64,000 bases of DNA from Blepharisma japonicum (taxonomy: Eukaryota; Ciliophora; Heterotrichea; Heterotrichida; Blepharismidae), in contig CATKHK010000064.1 of the NCBI GenBank assembly GCA_949751835.1, forward strand, positions 124,001 to 188,000, in the 5' to 3' direction. Positions 57,705 through 64,000 of the stretch are shown in pieces; within the stretch, counting starts at the first letter, position 1; each line of letters opens with the position of its first letter. Below the pieces are notes generated by a model, which was not told the DNA's origin, ran no database searches, and was given only the letters and a program-made list of their open reading frames with translations. The position numbers and the translations under genes are program-made.

Positions 57705-58029
57705 ATATATTAATTATAAATTATAATTGATATTTAATTGTACAGGATCGGAAAATAGCATCGATTATCAGTTATATATTAATTTTATATATTGAATTTT
57801 CGTTATTACTACTTATTTGTTTTTTTATATTTGTTAAGAAATATTTAAATGCTTGATTTCATATCTATAATCAATTTTAAATTAGAAGCCTGCTTAATAA
57901 GTGATAGATATAGCTAAATAAATATATAGTTAAGATGGATTTATTATTCGTTTGTTGCATTTATAACTATAAATAATTAAAATAATAAAGGAAATAACCT
58001 AAAATGAAGATTTAAAGAGTTGCGTATGC
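57705..58029. other. Intergenic, no gene seen
   Basis: Extremely AT-rich spacer upstream of the receptor gene. No frame or repeat identified. Confidence 0.5.
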
Positions 58030-58507
58030 TTAAGGCTCTGAAAAGTGAGAATTTTTAGTTTTGGGTAGAAATTTCCCTTTCCAAAATTTGTCGGATCTTG
58101 CCCTATCTCTTTTCAATAGTTCTCTGATTTCTTTTTTAAGCTCCTAATACTTGTGTCAGTAGGGTTTGCTTTAAAAGCTCTGGATGCATATTCAAAAGCT
58201 TCTTCAAACAAGCGTAAGCCTCTATAAGCTAAAGCTTTTCTATACGAACCATTGCAAGGTTAAGACAAATTGGATTTTTTATTTCAAGGACTGCTTCTCT
58301 GTGCTTATCAATCAGCTCAAAATTTCACTGTAATTGGTCAAAATCTATGTGATATAGGCTAACGTGATAGAAATATTCAGCGTTAAATAAGTCGTTGTTC
58401 TTGTAAAAATCATTGCCAAGGTTTTTGAATTTTAAGGCTTCTTCTAAACGGACTTCGAACACGTCAGAGCGCTTCTCTTCGATGTCAGCAAAATTCTCAA
58501 ATTCCAT
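58030..58507 (-). pseudogene. TPR co-chaperone or immunophilin-like gene, apparently broken
   Basis: The first frame (ATG at 58507) has FKNLGNDFYKNNDLFNAEYF, a TPR repeat, then NPICLNLA. The homology resumes in another frame with SYRKALAYRGLRLFEEAF, EYASRAFKANP and KKEIRELLKRDRARSDKFW, the second TPR and the terminal helix typical of FKBP/Hsp90-type TPR proteins. The parts are in the right order, but about 25 residues expected between NLA and YRKAL are absent and the reading frame changes there. No 15-16 nt intron repairs it: a 17-nt GT-AG segment would fit the frame but remove conserved residues. TGA at 58325 gives Trp. An assembly error is the alternative. Confidence 0.55.
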
Positions 58508-58621
58508 TTATCTAGAAATATTAGAAATTTTACGATTAATATAAGCTTACAATTATAACAATTTTGGCTTTATTTTTACCTCAATGAGCATTTGTGTGCC
58601 TATAAACTTGGCAGAATAATT

Positions 58622-59153
58622 TTAAATGTAATGCTCAAGTTTATCGTTTAAAGTTGCCACTTCTTTTTCCAGGCTACAAATTCTTGACCAAAACCTATAC
58701 AGCACAATCAGCAGTACCCCAATCATGACATATTGAATTTACTGCATACTATTATTTCCTTTTTCCTCTTCTTTTACAGCTGGTTTCACTTCAATTTCAT
58801 CAACTTTTTGTCCTAAGCTTTCCTTAACCGCATTTCTTGCAAGTGGCTCCCAAATATCTTTTGTAACTTCATTAGTTTCTTTAGTCCCTGCATACTCGAT
58901 TTTTCCTCTAAACATTGTGCTCTTTACAAATTCCATCCCATCTATTGATATTTCTGCTTCAGTATATATAGGATCTCTTAAAACGGGTCTCTATCTAATC
59001 TAGTTAGCAATCGATCTTGATAATTCTTATTTTTGATATTTTTTTTTAATTTTGCTTTCAAATTAAGTTTATTTCTTGCCTTTATTTTAAACGTTTACCT
59101 GAATGTAGCTCTTATAATTCCTTTCTTCATAGTTCGGAAAAAATTCTGAAGCC
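58622..59153 (-). pseudogene. Unidentified gene, apparently broken, with membrane and coiled-coil tail
   Basis: On the minus strand protein-like pieces follow one another: SEFFPNYEERNYKSYIQ (near 59145-59100), YQDRLLTRLDRDP, then in a shifted frame LRDPIYTEAEISIDGMEFVK and the 65-codon frame ending NNSMQ at a TAA (58739). The same frame continues after that TAA as a hydrophobic helix (MIGVLLIVLYRFW) and a short coiled coil (CSLEKEVATLNDKLEHYI). The pieces are separated by a frame change, an in-frame stop and a gap not explained by a 15-16 nt intron. It might alternatively be two small genes, one soluble and one 34-residue membrane protein. No family recognised. Confidence 0.35.
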
Positions 59154-59519
59154 TGAAAAACCTATTATTATATTAATTAATAAATTTATATAAGTGTATT
59201 ACATTTAATCTAGGAGCATGTTTTATATGATCTAAAAGAACATTTTTAAATTTTTTCTTTGCCAATTTGCATTATTTATGATAAGTAATTAATAAATTTT
59301 AATCGCGATTCTTTAATATTCATTTTTAAAGCTTTAATAAATAAAATATTTTTAAAAGGGTAATTTAAAAGGGACAAATTATTTTTTATTAATATTCTGA
59401 AGAACTGAAATTTATCAGAACTATTGGATTATGTTATAAATGTCAAAAATTGACTAGCAAGGTTAATATCTAATAATCTGGTTCTTTTATGAGCATTCAT
59501 AGATTTAAGGAATTAAAAT

Positions 59520-59985
59520 TTAAATAGCACTCCAATTTCTGCATTTCTTCAGAAAATAGAATTGGTTGACAGTATCAACTTGAAAATCAAAATACCCTAT
59601 CTTATAAAATCAATTGCTATTGCAAGTAGCACAGATTAATATGGGGATACAGAAAAAATAGGGAATAATTATAACACTCATTATAACAGCCAAATAAGAC
59701 ATAATTAATTAGAGGTTCATTCGAAAATAATTGTGTAATTTTAGCTTAATGCAAAAACACAAAAAAATTGAAATGAGTAAGATATAAATAAGTGCATGCA
59801 GCCCTAAATAGTAAACTTTAGAGTCTTAGGATAATTGCTCTTTTGACAAAATTCCTTTAGTCATAAAAAAAGCGATTTTGTTTTATATTTTCATTGTTCA
59901 CAATATCTCAAATTGCCTGAAATATATCGCTGAAGGCCTATAAATAAATAAGGAATGAAATAATTATATTTTTAATACATTTTTA
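59520..59985 (-). pseudogene. Decayed copy of the receptor's C-terminal membrane module
   Basis: Base by base similarity to 54370-54842 of the intact receptor gene is clear in the same orientation, for example TTAGCTTAATGCAAAA, GATATAAATAAGT, AAAATTCCTTTAG and ATAGCTGAAGG versus ATCGCTGAAGG. No long frame remains; stops and length differences are scattered throughout. It covers the last four or so membrane segments and the beginning of the tail. It lies about 1.8 kb beyond the start of the intact gene. Confidence 0.75.
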
Positions 59986-60235
59986 ACTGTTCATAATTCA
60001 CCTATCTTATTTAGCTTAATAATTTGCATTAAATAATAATAAAATAATTGAAATATTTAGCAATCCTCATTCGCTTAAAAGCAAAAATTTCAATGAAAAA
60101 GGATTATAGTACTACCAATTTAATTTTTCAAGCACAAAACACTAATAACTCTACTTTTTCTAAATTCTTAAATTTTACCTAAAATCATTTTTATTAAGAT
60201 TTATTCACCATTTTATACACTGTTGAATAAATAAA

Positions 60236-61345
60236 ATGGCTCACTCATTTCATCTCCTTGTGGCTATTTCTCTTTCAATTTATGTTTGCTGTGCCCAAAG
60301 TAAGATAACATGCAATAAATTCACTTGTAAAACCCCACAGCAAATATTTTTGCCAGATACATGTGCTTTCCATGATAATCGCACCAATACTTACTATGCA
60401 AGAAAGTGTGAGAATGGATTAGCATGCTACTCTGCTTGAAATAATGGCAGCTACCAGCTCAATTATACTTGCCAAACACCTTCTCTGCCTAGACCAGACA
60501 GCTACCCAGGAGAATGGTGCAATTCCTATTCAGACTGCATTTCATCTTTCTCCACAGCTTGTGTGAATGGGATTTGTATAGGCACTCCTCTTGGTGGTCA
60601 ATGCCAGTTCAATAGTCAATGTCAACCAGGAACATATTGCAAAAACAAGATCTGTACTCCGCAACTAAAAATTGGCGAGTTTGGCTGCTGAAGTAGCTTT
60701 GATTGTGTAAATAACGCAGCTTGCAATCAGGTTTCTTATGATCAACTAGAGCTAAACCAATGCTTAGCTGTTGGGTCTCTTAAAGTTCATGATGAAGTTG
60801 GAGAATGCTACTCCGGATTTAATACTCTTTGTCCCCATGTTTATTGTTCGACAGACCGGACTACCAATAAAGCATATTGTTCAGAACTATTCAAAACACT
60901 ATGGGGTCCAGGAGCAAAATGTGATTTAGAATTAAAATATTCCTGCTATTCCAACAATGATACTTTTTTTAATCCTCCATATTCTGTAGAGGGAAGCTGC
61001 CTTTGTGGATTAAATAAATATGGGTATTCCTTTTGTGGATTATTGCCTGGAGATGCACCGTATCAATCATGGACTCAGATTTTGCAGCAATGGCAAAGAA
61101 GTAAGGAGATATTGAAATGCAACACTATGAGAAGAAATGAGGATAATTGTGTCAAGACTTATTGGAGCAGCCAGAACTATAATGCATTTGTCTACTATTA
61201 TATGAATATGCAATTATATCCTATTACCTGGTGAGCCGAAGACTGTGTAATCGAAACTTTTCAAGAAAATTATTATGAGGCAAGAAAAGCATTCCAAGGA
61301 AATGGAGATAGCCAATCAATTAAAGTTGCTGCAGTAGGCGATTAA
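60236..61345 (+). CDS. Secreted Cys-rich protein (paralogue B, no anchor)
   Basis: A 369-residue protein collinear with the gene at 50910: signal peptide (HLLVAISLSIYVCCAQ), KFTCKTPQQIFLPDTCAFHD, YYARKCENGLACYSAW, CVNGICIGTPLGGQC, CQPGTYCKNKIC, VEGSCLCGLNKYG and NCVKTYWSSQNYNAFVYYYM. Cys positions are almost all conserved, so the fold should be the same. It differs in its end: the Gly/Asp spacer and hydrophobic tail of paralogue A are missing and the protein stops at SIKVAAVGD, so it is probably released rather than membrane-anchored. Three TGA codons (SAWNN, GCWSS, TWWAE) are Trp; paralogue A has none in frame. Confidence 0.82.
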
Positions 61346-61590
61346 CTTTAAAACTTACTAATCTCTCAATCTTTGTTTTATAGAGCCACACACCACCAAT
61401 TAATTAAAATTCTCTTACGAAAAAGTATATATAAGTGCTCATTTTAATGAGAATTTAGAATTATAATTTCTCATTTCCAGACAATTAAAATTTTTCTTTA
61501 AAATTTTTAGGTTTAAAAGATTTACTTTTAAATGAAATAAAAAAGAAAATTTTGATAAAAGTAAATTTACTTATTATTTGCCATTATTGC

Positions 61591-62295
61591 TTACATTTTC
61601 ATTCTCGGCAAAAATTTATTCCAAACTTTGTGCGCATCCTTAACTCCCTGGATTTCTCCTATTACCCTCATCCAATTTACGATATTTGGATATTCATTGA
61701 AATTAAAGCTAAGTATCTCCATCTGAGAAAACTCACAATAGCACGATAAATCTGCAATAGTTGGCGAATATGTTTTTGCAATAAAAGGAAAAGTTTTGAG
61801 TGTTTCATTTACAAATGTCAATGCTTTCTTCTGCCTTTCCAAAATCATTTCGTCAATATCAACTGAACTCTTTACAACTTTCAGCTTAATTCCGTAGATC
61901 CTAAAAAACACATAATACCCACAGCCAAATCTGATGTTTTGATGATGTCAATGAAGATATTGGTCAACATGAGCTCTTTGAGCCGGATCTGATGGATACC
62001 AGCTGTCTTCTGTATGGAAAACAGCAGCTAAATATGCTAAAATTGCATGAGACTCGCAGATAGTCACATTATTGTGAACAATAGTGGGGATTGTTTTTAT
62101 AGGGTTAACTCTGCTGAACTCATCACTTAGATGATCACCCCTCATAATTCTTATTTCTCTGATTTCATGTGGAATATTGGCAATCAAGCAGAAGGAAAGG
62201 ACGGCTCGAGATGGCTGTGAAAAATAGTCCATGTAAAGGATTACAGGTGACTGAGAGCTGGCTGACATAATTGGTGACTTATTATCTATAGCCAT
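61591..62295 (-). CDS. Glutathione S-transferase, theta-like
   Basis: A 234-residue enzyme. The N-terminal thioredoxin-like half has VILYMDYFSQPSRAVLSFCL, with SQPSR matching the theta-class active-site Ser region, then NPIKTIPTIVHNNVTICESHAILAYLA, carrying the cis-Pro (TIPTI) and the glutathione gamma-glutamyl contact Glu-Ser. The helical C-terminal domain includes WYPSDPAQRAHVDQYLHWHH, where Trp is TGA, and SPTIADLSCYCEF, the N-capping box helix. The ATG at 62295 adds about 15 residues before the fold; Met10 (MSASSQSP) is an equally good start. It conjugates glutathione to electrophiles. A divergent 246-base spacer separates it from the flavin monooxygenase gene, also a detoxification-type enzyme, though joint regulation is not shown. 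Confidence 0.9.
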
Positions 62296-62541
62296 TCACC
62301 ATTATTGATCGCTATCATTAAAATGTAGCCGATTTAAATTGGTTCTTTCCGCATACATAGAATTGTTACATTTTCAATTATGAAAATAAATATCAATAAT
62401 TGAGCTACATCAAGAATGAATCCAATAGCTCGCTAAAGGCAAGAAACTTAATTAATAAATAGTTTAATTTTAATTCTTTCTAAAACAACTATTAATTCAC
62501 ATAAAGACTCATTTCTTGGCAAGAGACCAAAATTATATAAA

Positions 62542-64000
62542 ATGGAAATAACACATACTTCTGTTGCAATCATAGGTGCAGGCCCAAGTGGATTAGCAGC
62601 CTGCAAATCTGTTTTAGAAGTAGGCCTTACTCCAACTATTTTTGAGAAAGCTTCAAGCTTAGGCGGTCTCTGAAAAGGCCACACAGGAATCTGGCACAAA
62701 ATGTCAGCAAATCTTTCCAAATTTTCTTGTTCATTTTCTGATTTTCCTTGGGATGACAACTCCCCTATGTTTCCCAACCAAGAAGAATTGCTTTCATATC
62801 TCCACCGCTATGCAGACTATTTCAATCTTCACCCCTATATTCTTTATAACAAAGAGGTTAAAAATCTATATAAAAGCCAAGATAAATGGGTCCTAGTAAC
62901 AGAGCATTTAACTGCGGAATTTGATTTTGCAATCATAACCACTGGGATTTTCTCCAAGCCTCACTACCCAGACATCAAAGGAATTGACAAATTTTCTGAA
63001 AATCACAGTGTTAGCCACAGTCATAGTTATTGGAGAAACGATGAATTTGCTGGCAAAAAAGTTGTGGTAGTTGGAGGATCTTTTAGTGGAGCTGAAATTG
63101 CTACAGATATTTCTAAATTAGCAGGAGAGGTGCATAATATAATAAAGTATCCTTTATGGGTTGCTCCAAGATATTTTCCACCTAATAATGTGCCAGTCGA
63201 TTTATGCTTTTACTCAAGAGCTAGAAGTGCTTTAAAAAAAACGAGAGAAGCAAAAGTTAATAACAGATTGAGAAATCAATATCTTAGCGGAATTTTAGAA
63301 AAGCAAGGAAGGGTTTGTCCAGATCTTTTTATAGATCCAAATAGTGAAGATGCATCTTATTTAATCTTAAGTGACAGCTATATCCCAGATATTGAGAGTG
63401 GGAGAATTATCATTCATAAAGCAGAAATCTTGGAATTTGACGAGCAAGGAATAATAATAAACGAAAAAGATGAAACAAAACACATTAATTGTGACGCAGT
63501 CGTTTTTTGCACAGGATTTGAGCCAAATCTTGACTTTTTATGTTATAATATAAGAGATAATATTGGATATGACCCAATAAATTTACTACAGCCAGTTTTA
63601 CTGCATAAGTGTACTTTTTCTACATATGATCAAACTATAGCATTTGTTGGAGTGTACCGTGGGCCTTATTTTGCTATCACAGAACTTCAAGGAAGATGGG
63701 CTGCAATGGTATTTGCAGGGATGCTTCCATCAGTTGATAAAGAAACTTTGCAAAAAGGGATACAAGAAGAAATTGAAATAAAAAACATGAGGCCTATACC
63801 TCAATTTCCTCACCCAGACTATGAAAGTTTTGCTGATAGTATAGCTAGAGAAATTGGAGTGTTGCCAAATCTTGAAGAGACTGATCCATTGTACTCAGCT
63901 CTGTGAAATGGACCCTTAATCCCTGCTCATTATAGACTCTGCGGTCCTTTTAGAAATCCATATCTAGCGAAGCAGACAATTAAAAGTGCCTTGATTGCTT
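62542..64000 (+). CDS. Flavin-containing monooxygenase, 3' end outside window
   Basis: At least 486 residues, cut by the right edge. The FAD-binding GAGPSG motif is in [19 protein letters not shown] and LGGLWKG follows (Trp is TGA). The NADPH-binding Rossmann motif is [18 protein letters not shown]. Between them lies [14 protein letters not shown] in the position of the FMO signature before the second nucleotide site, and [13 protein letters not shown] corresponds to the ATG-type segment. It fits FMO/Baeyer-Villiger type flavoproteins, NADPH-dependent oxygenases of soft nucleophiles. A second TGA at 63904-63906 is Trp and the frame continues as [14 protein letters not shown] to the window end. 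The start ATG at 62542 is four residues before the FAD fold and is the natural choice. Confidence 0.9.

Larger units (their letters stand above)
58508..60235. other. Gene-poor region of decayed sequences
   Basis: 1.7 kb. It contains a broken unidentified gene at 58622-59153, then AT-rich DNA, then a decayed copy of the receptor's membrane module at about 59520-59985. The last 250 bases are presumably the promoter of Cys-rich paralogue B. Confidence 0.5.

Noticed and set aside
1-64000. Many genes look broken by TGA codons
   Set aside because: TGA aligns with conserved Trp throughout; these are sense codons.
1-64000. TAA/TAG read as Gln, as in other ciliates
   Set aside because: Conserved proteins here end at TAA/TAG and never contain them internally except within mini-introns; the few internal cases are in otherwise decayed sequences.
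1-64000. TA-bounded internal eliminated sequences (micronuclear DNA)
   Set aside because: Long frames of up to 7.4 kb are uninterrupted, and I found no insertion flanked by TA repeats in any gene. Intergenic cases cannot be excluded by eye.
1-64000. tRNA, rRNA, transposon, CRISPR and virus-like elements
   Set aside because: I looked for T-arm motifs, terminal repeats, transposase or polymerase motifs and spaced direct repeats and saw none that hold up.

Overview
The window looks like nuclear DNA of a heterotrich ciliate, most probably Blepharisma or a close relative. Three things in the sequence point there. In-frame TGA codons fall where conserved proteins have tryptophan, while TAA and TAG end genes. 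At least seven introns are only 15 or 16 nt long, begin GT, end AG and carry an A at position 10 or 11. Intergenic DNA is very AT-rich and the genes are compact and unclustered. All gene models below read TGA as Trp and splice these mini-introns. Species assignment is inference.

Layout. 1-9.3 kb: SCO1-like copper chaperone (cut by the window edge), a DOMON surface protein, a catalytically dead dual-specificity phosphatase, an FHA protein, a methyltransferase, an XLF/NHEJ1 end-joining factor and a tiny membrane protein whose helix is encoded by a hexanucleotide repeat. 9.5-13.1 kb: GCN5 acetyltransferase, a decayed WDR44-like gene, proteasome alpha-5. 13.7-25.4 kb: two chitin synthase paralogues (the second with altered catalytic motifs) around cystathionine beta-synthase, casein kinase 1 and a small membrane protein, then poly(A) polymerase. 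25.5-37.6 kb: CDPK, STT3, a coiled-coil protein, a choline-transporter-like protein and a hybrid histidine kinase. 38.3-50.2 kb: a 2,459-residue surface protein (LNR repeats, Pmp-like beta-helix, multi-TM module), a Na+/H+ exchanger with a cyclic-nucleotide domain, and PP2C. 50.9-64 kb: two secreted Cys-rich paralogues, a divergent beta-tubulin, a receptor with a periplasmic-binding-protein-like ectodomain, several decayed genes, GST and a flavin monooxygenase cut by the right edge.

Most genes are single housekeeping or signalling genes with no operon logic. The main surface theme is at 38-61 kb. The giant beta-helix protein and the tandem-PBP receptor appear to share one C-terminal eight-segment membrane module joined to unrelated ectodomains, and decayed copies of the receptor's module lie on both sides of it. 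Together with the Cys-rich paralogues this looks like an actively duplicating cell-surface locus. I found no rRNA, tRNA, CRISPR, transposon or virus-like element. The window is far richer in decaying coding fragments than I expected.
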